Origin: Chamaecyparis obtusa
Lineage: Eukaryota; Streptophyta; Pinopsida; Cupressales; Cupressaceae
Direction of reading: 5' to 3'
Length of the DNA stretch: 64,000 nt
NCBI GenBank assembly: GCA_027943335.1
Contig: BSBK01006021.1
Location: forward strand, 1,737,501-1,801,500
Shown here: piece by piece, positions 35,278 to 47,674 of the stretch
Layout: each line of letters begins with the position of its first letter
How positions within the stretch are numbered: position 1 is the stretch's first letter
Notes under the pieces: model-generated
Told to the model about the DNA's origin: nothing
Seen by the model: the letters and a program-made list of their open reading frames with translations, nothing else
The model's database searches: none
Translations under genes and position numbers: made by a program

Positions 35278-35401
35278 TAGGAATGTGCTTTGGTGGTAGG
35301 CTTGCCCAAGTGTACTGACACCCAGGCCTACTAAAAAGTCAACAAGCGCTTTCATGCGCTTTTGGACGAGTGAAAAGTGAATATTTTTCACATCGCCACT
35401 T

Positions 35402-35430
35402 TTTGGCCCCTCATCTTCTTGCACATACCC
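35402..35430 (-). repeat. Right terminal inverted repeat of the DNA transposon
   Basis: The reverse complement starts GGGTATGTGCAAG and contains ATGAGGGGCCAAA. Followed by TGTA at 35431-35434. Confidence 0.9.
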
Positions 35431-35640
35431 TGTAACACCTCATATTGGAGAAATTGGATCCTCACCCCGATCCATTTGTACCTCCTCTTCCATTTGGTCT
35501 TCTTCCTTTGTATCCTCCTCTGATACTTGAGTCCCCAACTTTTTCTACTAATTCATCCTTTTATTGTTCATCTTCTTTGATAGGGATTTAGGTCCTTTAG
35601 AGGACTGATTGAATCACTAGTATCTATTTCCCTTGACCAC
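35431..35640 (-). pseudogene. 5' remnant of gag (element 2)
   Basis: Reading leftward on the minus strand gives a Glu-rich linker (SEEDTKEEDQMEEEVQMDRG) and, one frame over, the first half of the zinc knuckle ending at the TGTA/TACA junction. Upstream of about 35640 the retroelement similarity ends, so most of gag and the 5' LTR are missing. Confidence 0.6.
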
Positions 35641-37204
35641 ACATGAATACCAAATGTTGATGTATGAGTAAATGGACTGGCAACTTTATCTTACTCCATG
35701 CCTTCTCGCTGTGATTAAAATAAGTACTTTGGTTTCCCAATGAAATCACAGAACAAATGAAATCTAAATTGGAAATAATTATGGTTGTGTTTGATAGAGT
35801 GGGTCTTAGTTAATATAGATTACATAATGTCAAAATATAGACACAAGAGTACTACATATATTAAATAGAAAATATAGAAACCTAATTGCAATTACTAGTG
35901 CTCTAACATTTATAAGTCATCAAACAAATGATCGATCCTATTTTAGTTGTATCATACAAGAAGAGATCACTTTATTTTCTGGCATTATGTTGACTTCCAT
36001 ATATGTGCCATCAGACAACACAATTTTGAAGCTTTTGAACTTGCTTTTAGTCATCTCCAATTTCTTGTATGACACAATCTAAAGCAAGGGATTGAAAACA
36101 ACATATCCACTATTTATAGATTGAATTGCATTGGAAAATAACTTATAATGCACGTCAATGACCTACACAAAGAATGCATGAAACAACAACGAATAGAAAT
36201 GACAAGAACTACTTTGAGATATAGAATCAAAAAGAAAAATAAAGCCACATAACACATGAACATACTAATAAACTAGTAGTTGCCCATACATGGGTTATTT
36301 TCAATTTGGAGAATGTCAACCTCCCAACTGTAATTGCCAGCATTACATGCCAAATATATAATGGTCATATTTGCGAGACATTTGACCAAATTAATCTAAA
36401 AAAAATAACACCAACCCTAACAAAAAGTGGAAACCACTACTATACACATCTTTCAGTATACACACTCTTTACTTGTGCATGTTACATATTTCTTTGTACT
36501 CGACATCATTATGCCAAGACCTCACCCAACTTTACAACCTTCACACCCCATAACTTGTGTATTTTACAAGATTCTAACCTTTCTACATACCCGACCTTCA
36601 ATCGACCTCATGTGTATGCTCAACCATTGACACATCTTAAAAAAATGTTTCTTAAAAAATATGTCCAATCACAATATCCAATTCTTTCCCATCAAAAACA
36701 AAAAAAACAAGTCATAACATCATTTGATAAACATTACATCAACGTCTTCACAATCTACCCTCAATACAAATAAGGCGCAAAGACCTAGAATAAATTACTA
36801 CTATACAAAGCTGCATGACTATAACAAATAGTAAACCAATTCCTTTCACACCATTCGATAGGTGAAGAAATAGCCATCCACTCGACTCCATGGGGTTTAT
36901 TACTTTTTAAAACTCATTTAAACATTACGTAATATAATTAAATCCTCAATTTAACTGTGAAAACAAGACAAAAATTCTCATCTCATTTACACATTTATGC
37001 TACCTCCTAAACACTTATTTCAATTGATAAGTAGAAGATATTTTTCACAAGTTAAATTATAATATTACTATCAAGATTAAACTATGTAGTTTTTTTATTC
37101 AAACTCATTGAACCATGTTTCATGAATAGTGGTTCACACAAAATCATCTCTGATAAGAATGAATGGAAAACTTAGCACTCATTGCATCTAGGTTAATGCT
37201 CATA
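35641..37204. other. Featureless AT-rich sequence
   Basis: No gene or repeat supportable. A 155-codon frame at 36306-36773 has compositional features of translated AT-rich non-coding DNA and no recognisable motif. Confidence 0.5.
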
Positions 37205-37292
37205 GAGGTGAAGCATCGAGACTTCCTGGGAGGTCACTCATCCTTGTAATACTACAGTTCGAGCGTGCTTAACTACAGAGTATCCTCTATGG
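37205..37292 (-). ncRNA. 5S-rRNA-derived sequence (degenerate), possible Cassandra-type TRIM or SINE relic
   Basis: The minus strand carries the 5S internal promoter in order: TTAAGCACGCTC (box A position; usual TTAAGCGTGCTT) and GGATGAGTGACCTCCCAGGA (box C position; usual GGATGGGTGACCTCCTGGGA), ending with AAGTCTCGATGCTTCACC against the usual AAGTCCTCGTGTTGCACC. The first third of 5S rRNA is not recognisable, so it is not a functional rRNA gene. Cassandra TRIM elements of vascular plants carry such a 5S stretch in their LTRs, but paired LTRs were not found here. Confidence 0.7.
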
Positions 37293-40200
37293 AAAAACAA
37301 ATATAAAGGTAATGGAAATAAGAGATCACAAAATTTATGATCCCGACTCTAACAGATTGGCTAGAAGTGTCCTATTTCAATGTAGCATCTCAAAATAAAT
37401 TATCCAAACTAATCAACTTCAGAAACATTACAAATTAATTCTCGAGTTAGAATTTAATATTTAATGTAAGAATATGCAAATAAGAGCATATAATATATTT
37501 ACAACCCCAACTTGGACAAATTCATTTTAGATCACTCCCACACCTTCTATATTTCCTTGACTCTCATTTTCATCAATTAACCAAGCCAATCAACATGATT
37601 CTTTATCCAAAAAATCTAATAGATGTCAAGCACAAAAAATTTCAAACTTACAACTAAATTATATCCCATATTCTTAGAACCATTGGACAATATTGCATCT
37701 GGCGTACAATCCAATACAACATCTATATAATTATCTTGTATAAAAACTCTAGAAATCTGTTCAACCATAAGTCTATACTACCTCGCCTATTCCAAATTAC
37801 ATCTAACACTGACTAACATACATCAACTCATAGTATTACTATTTCCTTTCCCCATGAAATCTCCACACACAAACCCCTCTGAACAGCTACCAATTCTTAT
37901 ACCACCACAATATAGGTAAACTTAAATTCCCAAACTCTTCCAACTAGATTCCCTTTCAATCAACACATCTACATAAAAAGTAGAAACCCACATCAAAACA
38001 CACAAGAATTTAGACAAAGCAACAATGATGCCAATACCTGAAAAATAATAGAACACATGCTAGACACAAACACCGAGTTTGAACTTGTAAAAGCCTTTAC
38101 AACAAATTATCCAAACATCACAACATTTACATATGTACTCTTTCCATGCAACATCTCCATATCTGATGTCGCTATCTAAAATAATTTCTCTACATTGACA
38201 ATACCCACAAAGGAAACAATCTCACAAGTACCATACTATAGTTGGTGATTAATTAAACATGTGAACCATCACAAATCACAAAAAAAGGATAATTCAAAAA
38301 ATAGCTTACCCAACATTATTCTTCACACTAAATTCACTTGACAACAAACTACATTTTGCCATAAATTGACACCATCCAATTTAAGTCGACGATACCAGTC
38401 AATTTTCATGCACACAAAGAGTATGTATGACCCAAGGATCCGAGAATATTAAACTAATTATATATTCTAGCCTAGACACCCCTAGCTCTTCAACCCCTTT
38501 AAAGAGCCCAAAAATCTACACACATACTCTTTCTCTATATGAAAATAAACATCAATAAAAACCTAAAACAAATGGAAACTAAACCAAAATAATGCCCTGT
38601 AGAAAAATGTACATCCACAGGTAAATATAAGCAAAAAAAAAAAAAAGTAAACCAGAACAAAGAAAATGAATATTTTTTTTGTTTAGCATATAACCACCAA
38701 TCTATAACTAACAACATGAGAAATACACAGTTTACCAATGATCCTCCAAAATAAGTACTCTACTACTAATTAAGCAGCTTTGAAGTGAGCATTGACACAA
38801 AAAATAAACAGAACAATACTGATTAATACCAAACCTAAACAAAATGACTCAATGAAACAATCAAAGCTCAATTAAAGCACACATCATTTACAACTCTGCC
38901 CCATCTACCCTATTCCAATTGTGCAAGAAAACCTCTTGTATTCATTGTACACAACTCTTACTTACCACACAGACAATTAAATTGCACGTCATTTCCCACT
39001 CCACCAAACCTCCACCCCTAACAATGACTGAAAAATTCTTGGTAGCATGAGACAACATTCAAGTGACATGCAACATTTCGGGAACAAAAACACACAATTT
39101 GCCTAATCTTTCTACTCCGACAACTTCTCACATTTTGTCCACAAGAATTGGATAACTTTTCGACCACGAGACAATTTTTCGAGATGGAAAGTTCAAACTA
39201 ATAGCCTGTTGACTAAAAAATAGTAATTTTGGTTGATATTTTAGCTCTTTTGGGGCAAAGGAATTGTCATCTTAGCCCTACGTTCCCAACTTTAGAGCCC
39301 ACTATTTTAAAAAAAATTGAGATGTAATTTAGTAGAATATTGAGAACCTAACATTTGTGGATATTGTCTCTTTTTGGAATCTATATTTCTTTGAGAGCAA
39401 AATGTGAATATTAAAAAAAAAAAAGTAGTGTAAGATTTTGTAAAAAAATCAATCATGATATAAGTTTGTTGTCATGATCTTCTTTAGGTACCTAAAATCA
39501 AAATTTAAACTTGTTTAATTTTTTTTCTTTTGTAGGGTTGTGTGACAATTTTCATGAATCTATATGTAGTTGGACCATTTTTGTTTTGTTGTATTTTGTT
39601 ATTTATTTATTTTTTAAATAAGTAGATCATTATTCAATTGGTTTATCTTTGGTTGTTTCATATATGAAATTATTGTAACACCTATTGTTATATCCTTTTT
39701 TTTCTTTTACATAAATAGTGTGAACTTTGAAATGAAATTTACATTTATTTGGTGGCTTAAAAGCTTTGCTTATTTTAATGTTATTAGGCTGTTGTTTTTG
39801 TGACGATATTGGCCACAATCATTTAGTATTGAATGATAAAGGTTATTTAAAATAAATAAATAAATATTGAAAAGATTTGAATTCAACACCATTTATATGC
39901 TTACAACATGACTATCCCATTACACCACATGTCACTTCTCAATAAAAGTTATTGTTGATGTTGTAAATGCAACGGTTATGAAAACTATCTTGACATAGAA
40001 TGAATAGTAGAGATTGGCCCATGTCTTTTTTTGTTAAACTTTTCACATTCTATTTGACAAACCTTTTACAACTTGGTTTTTCATATGAATGTGTCCTCTC
40101 ACATAGGCCTCAACACTACAACAATGTATCAATACGCTTTAGTAGTTTTTGTTGCACTTATTTTTGGGTTTCGAATCTTGCATAAGAGTTTTAGGTTTTG

Positions 40201-40462
40201 TATGACAACATTTTTTGCGATTAAATCTCATTATTATAAGTCTTTTAGTTGTTTGCTTCTACATTTTGAACTTTACATAAGTTTTGTGTATAATTCTATT
40301 GATGTGAACATTAAGTCTTGTAAGATGAGATGGTTATGTGTTTTGATTTAAATGGAAAATTGTGAAAGTGGAATCCATTTGGGTTTTAAGTATCCATTTT
40401 TGTGACTTGCTCCTTAAATAATGAAAATAACATTTATGTATTTTTGAATTATGACAATTATA
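37293..40462. other. Featureless AT-rich sequence
   Basis: No coding region, RNA gene or clear repeat was recognised on either strand apart from short A/T runs. Confidence 0.5.
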
Positions 40463-41406
40463 AGGAAAATACTCAAGTTAATAGGGGAAGATAATCAATA
40501 CTAGCACACCCTGACTTTACGCACCTATAGATCGTAAACGATATGTTGGGTTTCGATGATTTTTTTTATTGTCTCCTTATGCGAGTTAATTGCTTAAAGA
40601 TAAGGTTTCAACTTTTGAGTACTCACAAATCTCTTTGTAGAGACCATTGAACACCAAATGGTCAAAAAGTGGTCATTTCAAAGTGTGACCCAGAAATGGA
40701 CCCCTAGTTCCGCAATACCCACCAATTGCATATCCTAAAAAATAAAATATTAGACCCCAATTAATAAACATAATAAGATATAAATATAACATGTTTAGTA
40801 TGTGGCCTCGCTCACAATGTATACATTATCGCTAGGAAGGGGATTTAATAAAATCATTCAACACCTTGCATTAATAGTTAAAGATCCCTCCACAATTAAG
40901 GGACCATGGTTTGTTATCCCATGAAGGACCCAACTAAATCGAACGACACCCAAAACCTAAACAACATTAGAAGTTCATTTTTTAATATTAAAATATATTA
41001 TGCACCAATAGTTTTGCATGTTTGTAGGTGACTGGACATATTATGCACCAATAGTTGTGTATGTTTGTACATAAATACAATATATTTAGTACATAAATAG
41101 AATCTATTAGAAGTCTTGGAGCATTTTATTGTGTTTGTATTTGTAATAAGTGAAGTTTAATTTTGAATAACAATGTTACTTTTTTGGTGCAACTTGATGT
41201 GTATTACAAACATAATTGGACCAATAGTTGTGCACTTGTATTGTTTATTTAATAGTAACATGGCAAACGGTAATTGGATTATGTATGCAATTTCTTTTAG
41301 CACTTTTGTTTTGTAGGTAATGACTATCTGAATGATTTTTTGGGAGGGTCAAGATGACAAAAAGATCATATTAGACACCTTTATTAGATTATTGAGTACT
41401 TTCCTC
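40463..41406. mobile_element. Candidate non-autonomous TIR element (about 0.94 kb)
   Basis: AGGAAAATACTCAA at 40463-40476 faces an inverted copy, TTGAGTACTTTCCT at 41393-41406, with 13 of 14 matches. The interior is non-coding. No convincing target duplication was identified, so this is only a candidate. Confidence 0.3.
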
Positions 41407-41743
41407 TAGTAGTGAACATATCCAATATAATAGCTCTCATGTTACACTTTTCATGATAGAAAAAAATATTATATTTAAAATGTATACATTCATTTCTTTC
41501 ATTTTTTAGAAAATCACCTCACCTCACTTATATTGATAAAAACTCTGACTGACAATGATTTTCATCTATTGAAATTTTTCTAGCCAACAAGATATATCTC
41601 ATTCTGACATAACCATTGCACCTCCTGCTAGTTTTATGTATTTTAACTCTGAATTTAGAGAACGTTGACTTAATAATTTTAATGAAAACTGACAACACAC
41701 GTAAAAAGAAAAGAAATATGGGTACCTGTTGCACTCGAACTTT

Positions 41744-43606
41744 TCGATTCATACTGTGAATGGAAAGGAAGAACGAGCCATCACATAATCTCTCTGACAC
41801 ATTTTCAATGGACCACACATATTGAAGATACTCTTATGGATTTGAAAATACTTCACCCACTTAGCATTGAGACAAAATCAGACAAGGACTTGGGTACCTA
41901 CTTAAAAAGCTGACATGACATTACTGAGCATCAGTGGGTACATTTCTCTTCTGTTTTTCTCTGCATTTCCTCCGTGAGAGCATAAATAAGATAGTGAAAA
42001 CAACTGAGGATAATTTCCCCTTGTTATAGGTACCTCAGCCTACTATAAAAGTTGTTGGTGTGCATTAAAAATTGCAAGGGTTTTGTTCCAAATGCTCATT
42101 TGCTCAGTCAAATTTTATGAAGGTTTCCGAATGAAAGAGTGAAGCTGAATTTCATGGCTTATGTAATTTTCATTCCTATGCACTTGGACTATTTATAAAT
42201 ATGATGAGACACATAGTTTGAGTGCATCTACATGTCCCTAATGTTAATGTTGCCTCATGTTGATAGAGGCAGCAAAATTTTTCAGCTTTATGTTTTAAAG
42301 TGGGTAGGATTTCTTTTTCTGATCTTGTTATTAGGATTTAATTGTATAGTTTTTGAGTCAAAGTCATTGATCTATATTTTAATGAGATAACAAAATCTTT
42401 TGAATGCTAAGAGATTTCTACAATTCATCAATTGAAGTGAAGGCTGTTTCTGGATTTGATTGTGTATTAGATTTGATGTAAAAATTTGCTCACAATCAAA
42501 TCGAATCAGCATTCACTTTAAAATCTTTTTGAATTTATATTTTGAAATTGGTAGGATTTTTTCTTATGATATTGCTATCAAGATTCAACTGTGTATTTTC
42601 TATGTCAAACTCATTGATACAACAAAATCTTTTGATTTTACATTTTAAAATTAATAGAATTTCTTCTGTTTGTACTGGAGAATGAATTTATTTGAGAAAA
42701 ACTGGAGCTACTGACATAGAACTCACATGCTTTTTCAGGGACTTAGATTGGATTAGTTTTGAAGTTGGGCTTTGGACATTGTGACAAGTTTATAATGCTA
42801 CAAATGAGCAAAATTACTAGCGACTGAAATCCCTCTTCAGGCTCATTCTTTGATGCTGTTTTGAGAAAATAGAAAGAGGTATGTACTTTCACTCATTGTT
42901 GAAGGCTTGAAGGTGTTAATATTCCTTTAAATATATTAATGGATAATGTTTTCAGGTTTTAGTTGTGGAATTTTAGTCCTGAAATTGTGTACTTGAAGGC
43001 CTTATACTTTGATCATAAAGATTTATTTTATGTTTGAAGAAGATTATTATTATAATGCATGTTTGGTGTTAGTATAATAAATTGAGCATTGATCTTGTGG
43101 GAAAACAATCATTCTGATAAAAAGTGAAGATGTTGATTCGAAAGTTCAATAAGACCTGATTGTAATAAAAAAAATCTATTAGATTTGAGGAGTCGTTGAT
43201 TTTAAAGTTTATTAAGACCTACAATTTCTTAAAATATCCTAATTTGAAAAATCTATTAGGACCGTGGACTTGTGTCATGTGTTTTACAATGCTGTACCTA
43301 AGAATTGTAACTGCTATTAGTATTTTGCTATTGAGAATGATAATTTTAAGTTTGACAGTCCTAATTTTAAGTCTCTAAGCACAGTGTTACAGAGGTGGGT
43401 TTTAAAGTCTTTAAAGCTTAAGCCTTGTGTGGGTTTTGTAATGTCTATTAAAGTCCTGGACTGTTATTTATGGCCAGTTTGGCTTTTTAAGAATTTGCTC
43501 TTGACACCATCTTGATATTTGAGTTTGACTAGGTTGTAGTTGCTTCAAGTTTTTGTTTGGTTCTTATATTCATATTTTGGCTTCATTTGTACAAGATCCA
43601 GAGGAT
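41744..43606 (+). other. 5' flank of gene copy B (duplicate of 1-2605)
   Basis: Aligns in blocks with the start of the window, from TCGATTCATACTGTGAATGG through the CTTGACACCATCTTGATATTTG shared just upstream of the gene, but lacks the MITE and has one unit of the local tandem repeat. A CAG possibly serving as a 5'-UTR intron acceptor precedes AGGATATGAG in both copies. Confidence 0.7.
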
Positions 43607-44785
43607 ATGAGTATGAGGCATCTACTGAGACAAACCTCCTTGGAGAGAAGAATCAAACACTACTCCAACTTCCATCAGATATTATCATTTGGGAGAGGAG
43701 ACTTCTCATTTTCTTCAGCTTTAGCCAGGGCATTTGGGTCTGCTAAAAAGATGGTTTCCACCTCTCTTGATAGCAGAGGTCTAAAAGCTTTCATCCCACA
43801 ATGTCTTCTGCTTGTTTTCCTTGTATTTTTGGATCCTCAGTAATCCTTGATATGTTTTTTCATATTTTTCTGCTTGTTTATGTATTTTTGGATGACACTC
43901 GCAGATAAAGCCCTGGATGAGAGGGATAAATTCAGAAGCCATGGAAACAATGCCCTCCAAGAGAAGGAAAATATTGCCAAACAATCAGCTCAAGCTTTGA
44001 GATTGAAAGAAGATGCAGAGTTGGAAAGAGATTTGGGTATCCTAGAGCTTGAATCTGAAAGGAAAGCCAGAATTGATGCTGAATCTGCAAGAGATGAATT
44101 TAAGAGGCAAAAAGATGAAGCTTTGCGAGAAAAGGCGAAGGTTACCAAACAATTAACTGAAGCTTTGAGATTGAAAGAAGATGCAATTAATGAAAGAGAT
44201 ATGAGCATGTTGAACCATAAACTTGAAAGGCAGGCAAGAAAGGCTGCTGAGAAGGCTGCTGAGACTGCAAAAGAGCAGGCAAGAAAGGTTGCTGAGACTG
44301 AAAAAGCATATACAAAGGATTTACATAACAGAGCATGGAAAGCCAAAATAGATAACCTCCTTTCTCAGAAGGAAAATGCGTGCAGACAAAAAGAAAAGAT
44401 TGCAAAACAATTAGATGAGGTTTTGAGATTGGAAGCCGAAAAAATAAATACTCTACAGAGACAGAGAGATGATGTCCTCTCTCAAAAGGAGAGTGCTTAC
44501 AGAGAAAAAGCAGAGATTGCAAAACAATTAGATGAGGCTTTGAGATTGGAAACCGAGAAAATAAATACTCTAGAGAGACAGAGAGATGATGCCCTCTCTC
44601 AAAAGGAACATGCTTGCAGAGAAAAAACAGAGATTGCAAAACTATTAGAAGCAACGAAGAAAAGAGAAAGGATTCTAAGGAAAGAAAATGAACAGGGTCA
44701 GATTGTTCCTTGGATTGTTGTGGGTCGTGACCTGAGTGTTTATATTACTTTTTTCACTGTTGTGTATATAATCTTTAAAAAATGA
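43607..44785 (+). CDS. Gene copy B: truncated BMT5-like N-terminus joined to coiled coil with C-terminal membrane anchor
   Basis: Exon 1 (43607-43778) is homologous to exon 1 of copy A and uses the same donor (AGAG/GTCTAA). Compared with copy A, about 1.34 kb is missing (copy-A positions about 2886-4222), which removes exons 2 and 3 and the start of exon 4. The next usable acceptor, GACACTCGCAG at 43904, joins in frame (phase 1) to 43905-44785, giving about 350 residues. The coiled coil is uninterrupted and has an extra LLSQKENACRQKEKIAKQLD-type repeat; the C-terminus is hydrophobic (ITFFTVVYIIF). The SAM-loop reads FGRGDFSF instead of VGEGDFSF and the rest of the domain is absent, so methyltransferase activity is unlikely. 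Unspliced, the coiled coil is open from 43847, but its first ATG context there is uncertain. Expression is not shown by the sequence. Confidence 0.65.
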
Positions 44786-45767
44786 GCTGTTCTGGTATGT
44801 GGACTTCGAGATTTTACTACAAGTCTCACAAGCTTCTATTTTGAAACAGAGTGCGGGATTCAGTTTGTAAAATTCTTTAGGGGTTTGAATTTTGAAGGAT
44901 AATTTCTATATCACATATCATCATCTTCATAAATTGTGCTCAATCAATTGAACTACAATCTTTTGACAGTTTTATATAATGTAAGATTTGCATTTGTGAT
45001 ATTTATGACCATTACGAACACTTTCACTTTCTTAATTTGCTAATAGCATTTTAATTTTCATCACTGTAACCATTCTATGAAGCTAGTTTAGCATGAACAT
45101 GTCCTCATTTTAACTCTTATCTATCTCAGTAAGATACCATCAAATGATTTAAAAAGGGTCCACTTGTTGGATGTATATATTGAATTCCTCATTGAGTCCA
45201 TATCCATAAGAGGATTTTCATACTGTTGAAAACAAAGTTCGGATAAAACAATAAATAGAATCAGACCGAAGAATGCAAGACAGACAATTGACAACAACAT
45301 GGAACACCGGATTTACATGGTTCACCAAATGGGCTACACCCACAAAGAGCAAGGGAAATCTCTGATATTAATCTCTGTTTTACTTTACATACACTGCAAT
45401 GAACATACTTGAACTATATAATGATTTAATTATTAAGTCGAGAGGCTTCCTACAGTGGCAGCAAAATTATTGTTTAGTCAAGAAGCTTCCTACAGTAACG
45501 ACAAAATTATTAGTAAACATTTGACGAATGATAACTTATGATTCTAGGATAGTGAAAGAGTAGAGTAACTGATGATGACAACTCAGGTAGTGAAAGAGCG
45601 CAATGAGTAACTGATGAGTCTCGAATATCAAATCCTCTCTTCATAAGTATATATATTATTCTTGCATTTATTGTATGATGGTGAGAGGATCCGATGGAAT
45701 AACAACATTAGAAAAAAAAAGCGGGGCATTTGGCCTTGAGTGTCAAGGCATATCGAGGGTCAATGGA
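44786..45767. other. 3' flank of gene copy B and unclassified sequence
   Basis: No gene recognised. Around 45420-45510 a short repeat (GTCGAGAGGCTTCCTACAGT / GTCAAGAAGCTTCCTACAGT) occurs twice about 53 bases apart. ATGGTTCACCAAATGGGCTA near 45339 resembles sequence common in plant LTRs, but no paired LTR was found. Confidence 0.4.
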
Positions 45768-45937
45768 ATGTTTCAAACACCTGCAATTATTTTCTTTTCT
45801 CTACTGTCATACATGAACATGGGAGTCCAGAGATGTTGAAGGATCTAAGTGGTTTTGCAGTCAAGTTCTATACAGGACAAGAAAACTTTGATCTTGTCAG
45901 GAATAACATCTTTTTCTTTATTCGTGACTGCATGGAG
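45768..45937 (+). pseudogene. Catalase fragment
   Basis: One exon-sized piece of plant catalase: FQTPAII in one frame, then after a one-base frame change [36 protein letters not shown] and FFFIRDCME. Catalases normally read [20 protein letters not shown], then [20 protein letters not shown] and FFIRDGM. The Arg in the RFSTVIHE heme-site stretch is lost at the frameshift. It ends at GAG/GTATCT, a plausible former splice donor. No further catalase exons were found nearby, so it is an isolated pseudogene fragment. Confidence 0.85.
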
Positions 45938-46190
45938 GTATCTACTTTTATTTCATGTTATAAGAGAGGATTTTACTTCTGTTAAGTTTTGTAAGGATTT
46001 TAGAGCATGCAAATTTTGGTATTGGAGAAATTTGAAAATTTGACCAACTCTTATGCAAACTAATGGCTCAAATTGTATATTGTGCATTTGTTTATTTATT
46101 TTTAGATGTTGGCAAAGTTTCTATATTTTCTTTGGTTTATGTTTGTGATTTGTAGGTTGAATTTGTAATTTATGTTGTCATTATTTTTAT

Positions 46191-46846
46191 GTATTAAATG
46201 TATGATTAGGGACAACTTTCTCTTTGATGTTTGCATTGGTTGTCATTGGATCATTTCCTTCGGCTACATAAGATCTTTGACTGTGAGTTTCTATTAAATT
46301 ACATTCTTTGCAATATTGTTAAAAAAATTTCAATCCTCAACAGTCTTACAATCTTTTTTATGTGTGTTGTAGGGAATGATCCTTCTTACACTGGAGGCCA
46401 TATTTCCTAGCTTGAGACCACCTCTATGTAATAACACTTGGAAAAGGTTGTTTTTTAATGAACTCCCCTTTCTTCAAGTGCTCTACTATATTACAACATT
46501 TGTTGTTCTAATTCTTATGTATTAAATGTATGATTAGGGACAACTTCCTCTCTTATTCTTACATTGGTTGTCACTAAACCATTTCCTTCGATTGCATAAA
46601 ATCTTTGACTATGAGTTCCTATTAAATTACATTCTTTGCAATATTGTTTAAAAGTTTTCAATCCTAAATAGTCTTACAATTTTTTTGATGTGTGTTGCAG
46701 TGAATGATCCTTCTTACACTAGAGGTCATATTTCCTAGCTTGAGACCACCTCCATGTAATAATACTTGGAAAAGGTTGTTTTTTTATGAACTCCCCTTTC
46801 TTCAAGTGCTCTACTATATTACACCATTTTTTGTTCTAAAGGTACT
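46191..46846. repeat. Tandem duplication, two units of 328 bp
   Basis: GTATTAAATGTATGATTAGG starts at 46191 and again at 46519. The following sequence matches through TTTGCAATATTGTT, GAATGATCCTTCTTACACT, TTGAGACCACCTC, AATACTTGGAAAAGG and CTTCAAGTGCTCTACTATAT. Both units are non-coding; they lie downstream of the catalase fragment. Confidence 0.88.
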
Positions 46847-47666
46847 AATTGTCGAACATTTATAATGACTAACTTATCCATGTAGCCTTGGCTTTTTGTG
46901 ATGCTGCCACAGAGTCTCTACAACCTTCCTATCATACAAGTGACAAGATCTCACACAGGAATAACAAGTTAGTTTTCAAAAAATTATGGAAGGAGTAAAT
47001 TTTATTGGTAACATCATTATCTTCCTAGTCACCAAGTTATAGGGTCGTACTAGCCCGTATATAGCCGTACCACTAGTTTTTCTGACTGCTAATATTGGAA
47101 TTCATTTCCTGAACAAGGTGTTGTCACGAAAATGGTCATAACTTGTTCATTTCTCCATAAAAATGTCTCAAACTGATTGCAAACAAAATAGGACTCTCCC
47201 CTCTAACAAAATAAATAGTTAGTAATCAATTCCTTAGGTGTACAAGGCCATACCATACTAAACAATGCAGCAAAATGGGTAACCCTTGGTAGGGTTCCAA
47301 GCAACCTACACCAAAACAACTATAACTCTCTTTGAACTCAATCAAATTGTATGAAATAAAAACCAAAGTGTAGAAGACAAAAAGCCGCATCCATCCCAAT
47401 TGATCTTAGACTCATTAATGGTTTGTACAGACTGTACAAAGTATTAGAACATGAAAAAAAATTAGGAAATGAGGAAAAATGCAGTCTTCTCATTAATTTC
47501 TCCAACCCCATCATTACATCTTCATCCTCCTCCATCTAAATGACTCATGGGAGGCATATTTAACTATTTCTAACTGTCCCAACGTTTTCCATCTAACTAA
47601 CCAATTCCCACATGATTCTTGACCCTTCATCTTCCCATTGTTTACATTTTTCAATATGGCAATATT
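46847..47666. other. Unclassified intergenic sequence
   Basis: No gene or repeat supportable on either strand. Confidence 0.45.
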
Positions 47667-47674
47667 AATACATG

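Noticed and set aside
36306..36773. 155-codon frame in the intergenic region
   Set aside because: Composition of translated AT-rich DNA, no motif, no splice or promoter evidence.
37000..37500. Complete Cassandra element around the 5S-like stretch
   Set aside because: No second LTR copy with a 5S segment was found within reach, so only the 5S-like part is reported.
41528..41818. 96-codon minus-strand frame at the start of the copy-B duplication
   Set aside because: It straddles the duplicated and unique sequence and has no recognisable motif.
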